This document shows, piece by piece, positions 8,668 through 16,574 of a DNA stretch of 64,000 nt. Every line of letters starts with the position of its first letter. The first letter of the stretch is position 1. Origin of the DNA: Runella aurantiaca (GTDB taxonomy: Bacteria; Bacteroidota; Bacteroidia; Cytophagales; Spirosomataceae); contig NZ_QPIW01000002.1 in assembly GCF_003339505.1 (NCBI RefSeq), positions 310,001 to 374,000 on the forward strand, read 5' to 3'. The position numbers and the translations under genes were made by a program. The notes beneath the pieces were generated by a model. It saw only the letters and a program-made list of their open reading frames with translations. It searched no databases and had not been told where the DNA came from.

Positions 8668-10080
8668 ATGAAAAAGCTGATTTTAGCCGCATTGCTGGCC
8701 ATTTCCACAACGGCTTGTTTCAAAGACAGCAACATCAACGTCGACCCCAACCGCTCTACATCGGTTGACCCCGCGTTGTTGTTTTCGGGAGCTTCTACGC
8801 AATTTTCGCTTTTGCGCGTGGCCGAACTCACTTGGCCCATTGCCCTGATGAATCAGATGTGGGCCTCTGGCGGCCGCTGGGGCCTTTCGCAGTCGCAGTA
8901 TGACCAGACTCGTATCCGTAGTGCTTGGGGACGTACGTATACCGACGTTCTCAAAAACCTGAATGTGGCCATTGAAATTGCTCAAAACACCCAGCCTGTC
9001 AATAAAAATGCCTTGGCTCAGTGTAAAATATTGATGGCGTTTGCCTATTCGCAAACCTCTTTATTGTGGGGCGATATTCCGTTTACAGAAGCCGCAAACG
9101 GCAAAGTAGACTTTCCTAAATTTGACAAACAACAGGATGTGTTGAACGGCACTGTTGCCCTACTCGATGAAGCTATCGGTATGATTGATTTGAACGCAAA
9201 AGGCATCATCGCTCCCAATGACTTGTATTACGGCGGCGACATGGTCAAGTGGCGTAAATTTGCCAACTCGCTGAAAATGAGAATTTTATTTTCAATGGTC
9301 GATTCTGATCCTACCAAAGGTGCAGCCATTGGTCAGTTGGTTGCTGGAGGAAATATGATTTCTTCCAGTGCCGATGCCATGTTGTATAAGTATTTCAATC
9401 AGCCTGGTCGTCAGAACCCACGCTTTTCGTTTACGGCTATTTTTAGGGGTGGCGTACAGTCGGATTGGTATTGCTCCAAGCCCGTTTATGACTTGCTGGT
9501 GTCGCTCAAAGATCCACGGATTCCGTATTTTTATCAGCCTGGTACGGATGCGGCTCCCAATGAGTTTATTGCACTGGGACCGGTTGAAGTTTATACCACC
9601 AAGTCTGCTTTGGTCAATATGAACTTGCTGAAACCCGACCTTCCTGAAGTATCGTTTTCGTATTCAGAGCAATTGTTGTTTGAAGCGGAAGCCATTGCCC
9701 GGGGATTTGCACCCGGAGGCTTTGAGGCTGCTACCACCAAGATGCGGGCGGGCGTGCGCGAATCAATGTTGGCGCTGGGAGTCACTGCGGCCCAAACAGA
9801 TGCCTATGTAGCGGGCTTGCCTGCTCTGACGGCTGCCAATTACAAAACCGTTTTGGCGCAACAGCAATACTTAGACTTGTTTATGCGGCCGATTGAAGGC
9901 TGGGTGCAGCACCGTCGTTCGGGAGCCATTGGACAGGAAGTACCTGCCATGACTACTCCAACGGGAGCACCCGTAGCGGGTTTGATACGCCGCCTGCTTT
10001 ACCGCAGCGAAGAGGTCAATTCTAATCCTAATACGCCATCGGGATTGACGCTGGACACGCCGCAGTGGTTTGATAAATAG
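8668..10080 (+). CDS. SusD/RagB-family lipoprotein (SusD-like_2 type)
   Basis: This 470-residue surface lipoprotein forms the lid of the preceding SusC channel and binds the substrate. The lipobox STTAC puts the lipidated cysteine at residue 17. The N-terminal NVDPN motif and the helical TPR-like body, including WRKFANSLKMRILF, fit the SusD-like_2 branch often found with short peptides or non-glycan ligands. It is co-transcribed with SusC, and a terminator follows about 25 bp after the stop. There is no glycosidase directly downstream, so the ligand class is open. Confidence 0.93.
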   Translation: MKKLILAALLAISTTACFKDSNINVDPNRSTSVDPALLFSGASTQFSLLRVAELTWPIALMNQMWASGGRWGLSQSQYDQTRIRSAWGRTYTDVLKNLNVAIEIAQNTQPVNKNALAQCKILMAFAYSQTSLLWGDIPFTEAANGKVDFPKFDKQQDVLNGTVALLDEAIGMIDLNAKGIIAPNDLYYGGDMVKWRKFANSLKMRILFSMVDSDPTKGAAIGQLVAGGNMISSSADAMLYKYFNQPGRQNPRFSFTAIFRGGVQSDWYCSKPVYDLLVSLKDPRIPYFYQPGTDAAPNEFIALGPVEVYTTKSALVNMNLLKPDLPEVSFSYSEQLLFEAEAIARGFAPGGFEAATTKMRAGVRESMLALGVTAAQTDAYVAGLPALTAANYKTVLAQQQYLDLFMRPIEGWVQHRRSGAIGQEVPAMTTPTGAPVAGLIRRLLYRSEEVNSNPNTPSGLTLDTPQWFDK

Positions 10081-10105
10081 AGGTTTTTCCTGATGAGTTC
10101 AGTTC

Positions 10106-10137
10106 AAAAGCGAGCGGCGAAAGTCGCTCGCTTTTTG
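10106..10137 (+). terminator. Rho-independent terminator of the first SusC/SusD operon
   Basis: Stem AAAAGCGAGCG and CGCTCGCTTTT with a short loop, ending in TTTTT. Confidence 0.85.
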
Positions 10138-10199
10138 TGTAATGAGTGGATTCAATGTGTCGTTCTCAACAAATGGTTTTGCGATTCCTGAACGCTAAA

Positions 10200-10230
10200 T
10201 TTGGGTAACCCTTTCTGGTTCGTAACTTTG
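10200..10230 (+). promoter_or_regulatory. Bacteroidota-type promoter of proB
   Basis: TTTG (10200-10203), exactly 19 bases, then TAACTTTG (10223-10230). This matches the established -33/-7 consensus of the phylum. The -7 box ends 18 bases before the ATG at 10249 and lies inside the upstream in-frame extension that starts at 10201, so that extension is not translated. Confidence 0.8.
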
Positions 10231-10248
10231 CCGCAAAGATTACGATTC

Positions 10249-11280
10249 ATGTCAAAACCCATCTTAGTTATAAAATTTGGAAGTGCGGCCATTACCAAAG
10301 CCAACGGAGAGCTGAATCAATTGGTGATGGTGGAGATTGCGCGGCAGGTGGCGCAGTTGTATTCGGAGTATCATTTGGTCATTGTATCGTCGGGGGCGGT
10401 GGCGGCAGGAAAGCAGTATATCCGTAATTATGCGGGCGAAATAGCCCAGCGAAAAGCGGCAGCGGCCATTGGTAACCTGTTGTTACTCAATAAATACGCG
10501 CAGTTTTTTGCTCCTTATGAGATTCCTGTGGCCCAGAGCCTCTGCGAGCGAGGGCATTTTGCCAACCGTGACCAGTTTTTACAAATGAAAGAAACCTTTC
10601 AGGAGTTGTGGGACAACGGCATTATCCCAATTGTGAATGAAAACGACGTGGTCAGCAGCCGCGAATTAAAGTTTTCTGATAATGACGAACTGGCAACGCT
10701 CATTGCGGTAGGTTTCGGCGCCGATACGTTGATGCTGTGTACATCAGTAGGTGGATTGTTGGACAATACCGGTAAAGTTATCCCGAGAGTTTCGCAGGTG
10801 AATGATGTTTTTAAGTACGTCAGAACGGATAAGTCTAGCGTAGGTTTGGGCGGTATGACCTCCAAACTTACCTTCGCCAAACTCGCTATGCGTATGGGTA
10901 TTCGGACGATTATCTTCGGAATGAACGAATCAGATGGTATTTTAAGGGCATTGCGAGAAGAAACTGGAACCGTATTTGTTTCTCAGGAAAATGTGCTTTC
11001 GGCCCGCAATCGCTGGCTTGGAAGCGGTAGTTTGGTGGCGGGGCGTATCCTGATCGACGCGGGGGCTGCGTTGGCCCTTCAAAACCGAAAGAGCCTTTTA
11101 GCCGTCGGAATCACGGAAGTAGAAGGAGATTTTGAAGCTGGTGAAGCGGTTGAAATTGTGGATGAAGAAGGTACGTCGGTGGCGGTGGCCAAAGCAAAAG
11201 AATCTTCAACCTCGATTGCTCAAAACCTGAAAACCCAAAACTTTGAAGTAGCCAATGCAAATGATATTGTGCTGCTTTAA
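10249..11280 (+). CDS. proB: Glutamate 5-kinase
   Basis: ProB phosphorylates L-glutamate to gamma-glutamyl phosphate, the first step of proline synthesis, in the cytoplasm. The 343-residue protein starts KPILVIKFGSAAIT and shows VIVSSGAVAAGK, PIVNENDVVS, FSDNDELATLIA and GLGGMTSKLTFAKLAMRMG of the amino-acid kinase fold. A C-terminal PUA-like domain (about 265-343) has GRILIDAGAALAL and gives the length usual for full ProB. The ATG at 10249 is set by the promoter just upstream. The usual partner proA is not adjacent. A bidirectional terminator lies downstream. Confidence 0.93.
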   Translation: MSKPILVIKFGSAAITKANGELNQLVMVEIARQVAQLYSEYHLVIVSSGAVAAGKQYIRNYAGEIAQRKAAAAIGNLLLLNKYAQFFAPYEIPVAQSLCERGHFANRDQFLQMKETFQELWDNGIIPIVNENDVVSSRELKFSDNDELATLIAVGFGADTLMLCTSVGGLLDNTGKVIPRVSQVNDVFKYVRTDKSSVGLGGMTSKLTFAKLAMRMGIRTIIFGMNESDGILRALREETGTVFVSQENVLSARNRWLGSGSLVAGRILIDAGAALALQNRKSLLAVGITEVEGDFEAGEAVEIVDEEGTSVAVAKAKESSTSIAQNLKTQNFEVANANDIVLL

Positions 11281-11285
11281 GTGCG

Positions 11286-11315
11286 GTGGTGATGGTTTCT
11301 CAAAACCATCACCAC
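11286..11315. repeat. REP-like hairpin with CTCA loop
   Basis: A perfect 13-bp stem (11286-11298 and 11303-11315) encloses the loop CTCA. The centre GGTTTCTCAAAACC is shared with the hairpins at 36775-36883. It sits between the proB stop and the terminator, with no T run of its own. Confidence 0.8.
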
Positions 11316-11340
11316 TCTAAAAAATACATCAACACTCTAA

Positions 11341-11384
11341 AGAGAAAAGCCCCGCTTCTTACATGAGGAGCGGGGCTTTTCTCT
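11341..11384. terminator. Bidirectional terminator between proB and hsp20
   Basis: Arms AGAGAAAAGCCCCGCT (11341-11356) and AGCGGGGCTTTTCTCT (11369-11384) are perfect complements. A T-rich stretch follows on the plus side. It serves two convergent genes. Confidence 0.88.
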
Positions 11385-11398
11385 TTTGTTCTTCTTGA

Positions 11399-11830
11399 TT
11401 AGCCGATTTCGATGATACGTGGCGATTTTTTCGCTTCGTCTTTCTTAGGAAGTTCGATTTTCAATACTCCGTCGGTGTAAGCGGCGTTGATTTGCTCACC
11501 GTTGATGGTGTTTGGCAAGGTAAAAGCCCGGCGGAAACTTGTGTAGCTAAATTCTTTGCGGGTGTATTTCTCAGTACTTTCTTCGTTTTTCTGCTCTTGT
11601 TGGGCCGAAATCGTCAACACGTTGTTTTCTAAGTTGATTTTAAAATCTTCTTTTTTGAGACCGGGAGCGGCTACTTCTAGTCGAAAGCCACCCTCGTGTT
11701 CTACGATATTAACGGCTGGTACGCCATAGTTGCTCAAGGTAGCAGGGGCAAAAATGTCATTGAGGTCTTTGCCAAATACACTTCCAAATAAGTTGGGGAA
11801 ATTGCCGTTTGTTTTTACTAAAGTTGCCAT
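11399..11830 (-). CDS. Hsp20/alpha-crystallin small heat-shock protein
   Basis: This 143-residue ATP-independent holdase binds unfolding proteins in the cytoplasm. The alpha-crystallin domain covers about residues 38-130, with VNIVEHEGGFRLEVAAPGLK, the beta strands DFKINLENNVLTISA and the closing AYTDGVLKIELPK. The C-terminal RIIEIG supplies an I-x-I type tail for oligomer assembly. The acidic/lysine stretch and length are normal for the family. It is a single gene, convergent with proB. No heat-shock element such as CIRCE was seen upstream. Confidence 0.94.
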   Translation of the reverse strand: MATLVKTNGNFPNLFGSVFGKDLNDIFAPATLSNYGVPAVNIVEHEGGFRLEVAAPGLKKEDFKINLENNVLTISAQQEQKNEESTEKYTRKEFSYTSFRRAFTLPNTINGEQINAAYTDGVLKIELPKKDEAKKSPRIIEIG

Positions 11831-12285
11831 GATTGTTATTTTTTAGTGTTTTAAGTTTTCTGATTCATTTCGCTGAAGCGACGGTTCTATATCTTCAACT
11901 TTTGTACCACCTACAAAAAAAATAATTGACTTATATAATCTATTTTTATTCAAATGTCTGATATTCAGTCGATTGATTTTTTTTTTAGTTTTTTGAGGAT
12001 TTTATGTAAATGACAAAATGTCTTAATATATTAAATTTAGATTGTTTTGTAATGACAAAATGGCTGTTTTTGAAGTTTGATAGAATATGAACTGCAACCG
12101 AAGGGCGAGATAACCAAGAATGGAAGTGGCTGGGAGGGTTTCTGAAAGTGTTTGAAAAGGACGAAAGGTATTTGCCTAAAGGAAAGTAAATGCTGACGAA
12201 AATTGTCAAGCAGTTGTAGGCGGCCTTTTTGGTATTAAAAAGAGAAAGAAACTTGAATACATCAGGGAAAGAATGGGCTAAAATG
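11831..12285. other. Gene-poor stretch between hsp20 and the RDD gene
   Basis: About 450 bases hold the hsp20 leader and an AT-rich centre. Around 12090-12190 a short open stretch reads EWKWLGGFLKVFEKDERYLP before a stop. It has coding-like composition but no start and no neighbours, so it could be a gene relic. No RNA gene was recognised. Confidence 0.4.
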
Positions 12286-12316
12286 TTTGGTTTTTTGCCT
12301 GAAAATCATAGGTTTG
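12286..12316 (+). promoter_or_regulatory. Bacteroidota-type promoter of the RDD gene
   Basis: TTTG (12286-12289), exactly 19 bases, then TAGGTTTG (12309-12316). It places the start of transcription about 12323, which excludes the upstream in-frame start at 12287 and supports the ATG at 12356. Confidence 0.8.
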
Positions 12317-12355
12317 TATCACCTATTCGTTCGAAACCTTTTAATCTTTTTTAAC

Positions 12356-12865
12356 ATGGAAAATGTAATTACTCAGGTAGGAGAACCTACCAACTATGCG
12401 AGTTTTGGTCGCCGGCTTGTCGCCTTGATTATCGATGGAATCATCATTGGAGTTGCTCAATCCTTCATTATTGTACCGATTATGATTTCTTTGGGTCTGG
12501 GGGTAGCGTCCAAGATTGAGACGGATTCGCTCGAAACAATGGAGCCTGGCGAAGCGATGGGCATTTTTTCGGCAATGATGGGAGCGGGCTTGATGATTCA
12601 GCTCGTGAGCTGGGGCATCAGCGGCGTTTATTTTGTGCTAATGGAGTCGTCAGAAAAACAGGCTACTCTGGGTAAAATAGCGATGGGCCTCAAAGTAACG
12701 GATCTCAACGGAAATCGTATTACTCCGACTACGGCAATAATCCGTTTTGTTGGGCGCATTGTTTCGGGGATGATCATGCTGATTGGGTACATCATGGCGG
12801 CTTTTACCGCCAAAAAACAGGCCTTGCACGATATGATTGCCAGCACATTGGTGTTGAAAAGTTGA
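12356..12865 (+). CDS. RDD-family integral membrane protein
   Basis: The 169-residue protein has the RDD pattern: YASFGRRLVALIIDGIIIG (arginine, then aspartate in the first helix), two central helices and a last segment with GKIAMGLKVTDLNGNRIT and ALHDMIASTLVL. It is predicted to have three to four membrane spans. RDD proteins are widespread and mostly uncharacterised; some members have been linked to ion or proton exchange, so no function is assigned here. It is a single gene with its own promoter and a strong terminator. Confidence 0.88.
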   Translation: MENVITQVGEPTNYASFGRRLVALIIDGIIIGVAQSFIIVPIMISLGLGVASKIETDSLETMEPGEAMGIFSAMMGAGLMIQLVSWGISGVYFVLMESSEKQATLGKIAMGLKVTDLNGNRITPTTAIIRFVGRIVSGMIMLIGYIMAAFTAKKQALHDMIASTLVLKS

Positions 12866-12883
12866 TTGTTCTCAGTTTATTCC

Positions 12884-12919
12884 AATAACAAAAGGCGGAG
12901 AAGTCCGCCTTTTGTTATT
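12884..12919 (+). terminator. Rho-independent terminator of the RDD gene
   Basis: A perfect 16-bp stem with loop GAAG (arms 12884-12899 and 12904-12919) is followed by TTTT. The 3' arm runs directly into the -7 box of the next gene. Confidence 0.9.
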
Positions 12920-12923
12920 TTTG
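12916..12923 (+). promoter_or_regulatory. -7 box of the threonine aldolase gene
   Basis: TATTTTTG matches TAnnTTTG and lies 36 bases before the ATG. No TTG sits at the right distance upstream, where the terminator stem is found, so the -33 element is weak or absent. Confidence 0.5.
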
Positions 12924-12959
12924 CATCGCTCAAATTTTTAAACTAACCAATCCCCCATA

Positions 12960-13970
12960 ATGTCTATCGACCTTCGTTCTGATACCTTAACTAAACCTAC
13001 TCAACCTATGCTTGAAGCCATGTTTTCGGCTTCTGTCGGCGACGATGTTTTTGGCGATGACCCAACGGTCAATGCGTTGGAAGAAAAAGTGGCTCGACTG
13101 TTTGGAATGGAAGCGGCCTTGTTTTGTGCTTCGGGAACCATGACCAATCAGTTGGCGATTCGGGTGCATACGCGTCCGGGTAGTGAAGTAATTTGTGACA
13201 AAAATTCTCATATCTACCTGTATGAAGGAGGAGGAATAGCGCTGAATTCGTTTAGTTCGGTTAAGTTATTGGAAGGCGACCGTGGTCGTATCAACGCGCA
13301 GCAGGTACGAGATGCCGTCAACAATCCCGACGATGTTCATGCGGCTGTATCGAGGCTCGTTTCGCTCGAAAATACGATGAACAAAGGCGGCGGATGCTAT
13401 TATAATTTGCAGGATATTCAGGCCATTCGTCTGGTTTGCAACGAGCATGGTCTAGGCTTGCATCTTGACGGCGCTAGACTATTCAACGCTTTGGTCGAAA
13501 CGGGTGAATCCCCCGTGGAGTACGGCCGTGTGTTTGATAGCATCAGCATTTGTCTTTCCAAAGGGCTGGGTTGCCCGGTTGGGTCGTTGTTGTTGGGGAC
13601 GAAGGATTTTGTAAAACAGGCGCGCCGATTTCGAAAAGTAATGGGGGGAGGCTGGCGACAGGCGGGTTATTTAGCTGCTGCGGGTATTTATGCCCTTGAT
13701 TACCACGTGGAGCGTCTGCGCGAAGATCACGCCCGGGCCCGAGCCATTGGGCAGATGCTTCAACAACTCCCCGAAGTAGAAGAGATTTTTCCCATTGATA
13801 CCAATATTGTCATCTTTCGTTTGCCAGAAACCATCCTTGCCGTTGATTACGTGGCGCAATTGGCGCAAAAAGGAATTCGAGCCGTTACGTTTGGCAAACA
13901 TTTAGTGCGCTTTGTGACGCACATGGATTTTACGGACCAACAGTTAGAAGAATTGGGGAAAAGATTGTAA
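12960..13970 (+). CDS. ltaE: Low-specificity L-threonine aldolase
   Basis: This PLP enzyme splits L-threonine or allo-threonine to glycine and acetaldehyde in the cytoplasm. The 336-residue sequence begins [12 protein letters not shown], typical of the family, and has [17 protein letters not shown] and [10 protein letters not shown]. The PLP lysine is K201 in [16 protein letters not shown]. The length is that of the E. coli enzyme. It is a single gene; the 220 bases that follow contain no gene until the 29-residue peptide ORF. Confidence 0.92.
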   Translation: MSIDLRSDTLTKPTQPMLEAMFSASVGDDVFGDDPTVNALEEKVARLFGMEAALFCASGTMTNQLAIRVHTRPGSEVICDKNSHIYLYEGGGIALNSFSSVKLLEGDRGRINAQQVRDAVNNPDDVHAAVSRLVSLENTMNKGGGCYYNLQDIQAIRLVCNEHGLGLHLDGARLFNALVETGESPVEYGRVFDSISICLSKGLGCPVGSLLLGTKDFVKQARRFRKVMGGGWRQAGYLAAAGIYALDYHVERLREDHARARAIGQMLQQLPEVEEIFPIDTNIVIFRLPETILAVDYVAQLAQKGIRAVTFGKHLVRFVTHMDFTDQQLEELGKRL

Positions 13971-14101
13971 AAAATTATCAAACGGTCTTAAAACACGTAT
14001 TTCTACGCTATAACACGTTCTTAAAAATTGGCACTTTTGTTGCTGTAATTTTTTTGCAAAACCAAGTAAACCTTTTGCCTCTTTTAGGCGTCTTATTAAT
14101 A

Positions 14102-14124
14102 GGTACAAAAGTGTGACTTGTACC
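14102..14124. promoter_or_regulatory. Operator-like inverted repeat
   Basis: GGTACAA (14102-14108) and TTGTACC (14118-14124) form a 7-9-7 inverted repeat about 65 bases before the small peptide gene. The symmetry suits a dimeric repressor, but nothing identifies one. Confidence 0.3.
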
Positions 14125-14190
14125 CAGATATAAAGTCCTAAATCAGCATTAAATGTTCATTTTACTCATTTCTAAATCATTCATAAAGCC

Positions 14191-14280
14191 GTGAAAAAAG
14201 TAGTAAAACTCTTGTCTGTGGCATTGGCAGTAGGTGCAGCGGTATACACCGTTAAAAAACTGCAAGCAAAAAAAGCATAA
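14191..14280 (+). CDS. 29-residue basic membrane peptide
   Basis: A GTG-started ORF encodes MKKVVKLLSVALAVGAAVYT followed by nine more residues that include five lysines. One hydrophobic helix lies between basic ends, as in small single-span membrane proteins. No ATG is available in frame, because an in-frame stop lies at 14173. A terminator hairpin begins within the last codons and ends in TTTTT, which suggests a short dedicated transcript. It is not a recognised family. It could be a regulatory or toxin-like small protein, or a chance ORF. Confidence 0.5.
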   Translation: MKKVVKLLSVALAVGAAVYTVKKLQAKKA

Positions 14281-14310
14281 GCTGAGGCGTTGCCGTTGTC
14301 ATGCTTTTTG
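14270..14310 (+). terminator. Terminator of the 29-residue peptide gene
   Basis: AAAAAGCAT (14270-14278) pairs with ATGCTTTTT (14301-14309). The stem overlaps the last codons of the small ORF and ends in a T run. Confidence 0.6.
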
Positions 14311-14317
14311 GTTTCTG

Positions 14318-14352
14318 AAGAGCCCCGTTGATACCTCAATAGGGCTCTTTTT
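14318..14352. terminator. Second terminator, shared with the minus-strand gene
   Basis: AAGAGCCC and GGGCTCTT enclose a 16-base loop and T runs lie on both sides. The stop codon of the minus-strand 438-residue gene lies inside the loop. Confidence 0.7.
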
Positions 14353-15652
14353 CTATGTTATGCGCATTCTTTTTTGCGGTAACTGGATGATTTTCAATAA
14401 AAGTATCCATTTCGGCAACGTTGCCTAAAATAACGCCTGCTTTTTCGGAAAGCGACATTGATTCAACAAAGTACCCCATTTCCTGTTGTATTTTGCTCAG
14501 CAAATAGTATGCGTGGCCTGCTTCCACGCTTTTATTTAGCTCAGTTTTGCTCCAATGCTCAAGTGCATGGTGGAGGTTTTGGACCGCTGCTGTGTAAAAT
14601 TGACGACCTCTGTAATACTGAATAATACCCAGTAGATAATAATAAAACGGAGAGAGCGATTTCTGGGAAGTCGACTCATCGGTGCTGGAACGATACTCGG
14701 GGTTTAAGTGGTAAAAGTGGGGATTAATGATACAATTGCCCAAATGATATGAAATCAAAGGGGATAAATCAAACGTGTGGCGGGGAGCGTTTTCTTCAAT
14801 CAATTCCAAAAAGTCACGGTTAAGCTGTTGGGCCATTTCGTTCTTATCCATTGCCCCTGCGGTTTTCATTAAGTTGCATTTAAGGTCCAGCATATAGCGG
14901 AGCATTTCTGGGCTGGGCTTTACCAATCCTTTTAGATATTGGTCTATTTTCCACGCAAAATTCCAAAGTTTTGCGGTCAGGGTGACGGTCAAAATTTTGT
15001 TACTGTCGTACACAAACACCGTGTTAAAGGCTTTTACAAACGACTCGGTAGCAATCTCCTGAATGGCAAAATCTGCCAGTTTTTCCAGTTGCTCCAGCTG
15101 CTTTTTTTGAAACTTAGCGTACTTATTCGCTTCCACCGCCGATAGGTTTCCGACCGCGAAGTATTGTTCAATCTTTTCAATGTCAAACGTGAGCGAACGG
15201 GCCGTGTTTTCGGCATTTCGTATCAACAATTTTTGTTTTTCGGTTTCCTCAAAAAGCTGTTGGATGCGTTCGCGGGCAATGATTGCCAACCAATTTTCGT
15301 CGCCATTGGGCGGCTCTCCCATCCATTTTTTGAAGTCCTCGTACGTTTCGAAATCAGCAAAATCGACGTCCTTCCCAATCATACCGCATACTTTATTGAG
15401 CGTCGACTCATCGAAACTGCAACTCCACGGGGAGCGGCGCATTTTACAGTAAACCTTTTTCAGGCTTTCTACACCAGGCACTTCCCAATCGGCCCCTTGC
15501 TCACCCTTTTTGCGAAGGTGTTTTGCAAACCACGCGGCCTGTTCCTCCCCAGTGGGCCGGGCAGAAGGATGACCACCAATGGCCAAATCGCAATACTTAG
15601 CCATTGCTCCCATGTAGTAGGGAGAATGTATTTTATTTTTGGTACGCGGCAT
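14336..15652 (-). CDS. Conserved-looking protein of unknown function, 438 residues
   Basis: I do not recognise the family. There is no signal peptide and no membrane span. Residues 1-110 are a mixed region with several tryptophans and cysteines (CKMRRSPWSCSF, KVCGMIGKDV). Residues 130-210 are charged and probably coiled coil (RERIQQLFEETEKQK, KFQKKQLEQLEKLA). The C-terminal third looks like TPR-type helices (FYYYLLGIIQYYRGRQFYTA, AYYLLSKIQQEMGYFVESM). It is probably a cytoplasmic scaffold or regulator. A possible -7 box, TACATTTG, lies on the minus strand at 15731-15738. It is a single gene with codon use like its neighbours. Confidence 0.75.
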   Translation of the reverse strand: MPRTKNKIHSPYYMGAMAKYCDLAIGGHPSARPTGEEQAAWFAKHLRKKGEQGADWEVPGVESLKKVYCKMRRSPWSCSFDESTLNKVCGMIGKDVDFADFETYEDFKKWMGEPPNGDENWLAIIARERIQQLFEETEKQKLLIRNAENTARSLTFDIEKIEQYFAVGNLSAVEANKYAKFQKKQLEQLEKLADFAIQEIATESFVKAFNTVFVYDSNKILTVTLTAKLWNFAWKIDQYLKGLVKPSPEMLRYMLDLKCNLMKTAGAMDKNEMAQQLNRDFLELIEENAPRHTFDLSPLISYHLGNCIINPHFYHLNPEYRSSTDESTSQKSLSPFYYYLLGIIQYYRGRQFYTAAVQNLHHALEHWSKTELNKSVEAGHAYYLLSKIQQEMGYFVESMSLSEKAGVILGNVAEMDTFIENHPVTAKKNAHNIEKEPY

Positions 15653-15914
15653 ATGGGTAATTAAATTAGAATGACACCATACAACAGGTCGCGTTTACCG
15701 GAAGACAAGTAAATTGGAAGGGGTAATATTCAAATGTAAACATCTCATTAAATCGGGTAATTATAAAGAAATATCTTTTTCTTTTTTTTAGAGTTTTATC
15801 CATTTTTCGACCCAATTAGGAGATTGCTGGCATTTGAGAGAAGGAACTTACTTAAAATATTCGCAGTTGACAAGAACAAACGCCTTGCCGATTTGTTGAT
15901 GCAGTAACAAGAAT

Positions 15915-16541
15915 ATGGCAAGTGTAAAACTATTATTATGCCGTAAAATGCTACAAAATCGTATCGTTAAACGTATTCTGGCCTACTTTGGCCGTGGGCT
16001 TATATTGGTAGCGCCGACCTACTTTACATTCGTAATTATCAAAGAAGGGATTGGGTATTTAGACAGTATTCTTCCCATTTATATCGATACAAGCGACAAA
16101 CAGACCCTTTATTTGCCTGGTTTGGGGTTGTTGATTATCCTTTCAAGTATCGTTTTTTTGGGATTTATTTTCTCGCGTTTTGTGCCGCAGTCATTTTTTT
16201 CTTTTGGCCAAAGCATTTTGAAGCAGATGCCGTTGGTGAGTCTTATCTATTATTCCTTCAAAGACCTCATCACAGCTTTTGTGGGCGACAAACGAAAATT
16301 TAATCAACCTGTTCTGGTAACAGTTAATCAACAGTCAAATCTAAAAAAACTGGGTTTTATTACCCAAACGGATTTGTCTAATCTGCAATTGGAAGGCTAT
16401 ATGGCAGTTTATTGCCCTCATTCTTATGCTTTTTCTGGAGAACTTTTTATTGTTTCGGCGGAGCATATTCAAGTACTTGAAGGCCTCTCAAGTGCCGATG
16501 TGATGAAGATGATTATATCGGGCGGGGTATCTATCAAATAA
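15915..16541 (+). CDS. DUF502-family membrane protein
   Basis: The 208-residue protein has two strong membrane segments (about residues 22-45 and 68-95) and the DUF502 pattern: GRGLILVAPTYFTFVIIKEG, LYLPGLGLLIILSSIVFLGF, PLVSLIYYSFKDLITAF and a C-terminal soluble part with TDLSNLQLEGYMAVYCPHSYAFSG. The role of the family is not known; a cell-envelope role is likely. An ATG at 15948 is an alternative start giving 197 residues. A bidirectional terminator follows. Confidence 0.88.
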   Translation: MASVKLLLCRKMLQNRIVKRILAYFGRGLILVAPTYFTFVIIKEGIGYLDSILPIYIDTSDKQTLYLPGLGLLIILSSIVFLGFIFSRFVPQSFFSFGQSILKQMPLVSLIYYSFKDLITAFVGDKRKFNQPVLVTVNQQSNLKKLGFITQTDLSNLQLEGYMAVYCPHSYAFSGELFIVSAEHIQVLEGLSSADVMKMIISGGVSIK

Positions 16542-16574
16542 CAGAAGAGAGGCTTACGGCCTCTCTTCTGTTAT
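16538..16574. terminator. Bidirectional terminator between DUF502 and wecA-like genes
   Basis: AACAGAAGAGAGGC and GCCTCTCTTCTGTT are perfect complements around a five-base loop. They lie exactly between the stops of two convergent genes. Confidence 0.88.

Noticed and set aside
12090-12190. A gene in the gap between hsp20 and the RDD gene.
   Set aside because: The open stretch has no start, breaks after about 30 codons, and no frame links it to neighbouring pieces.
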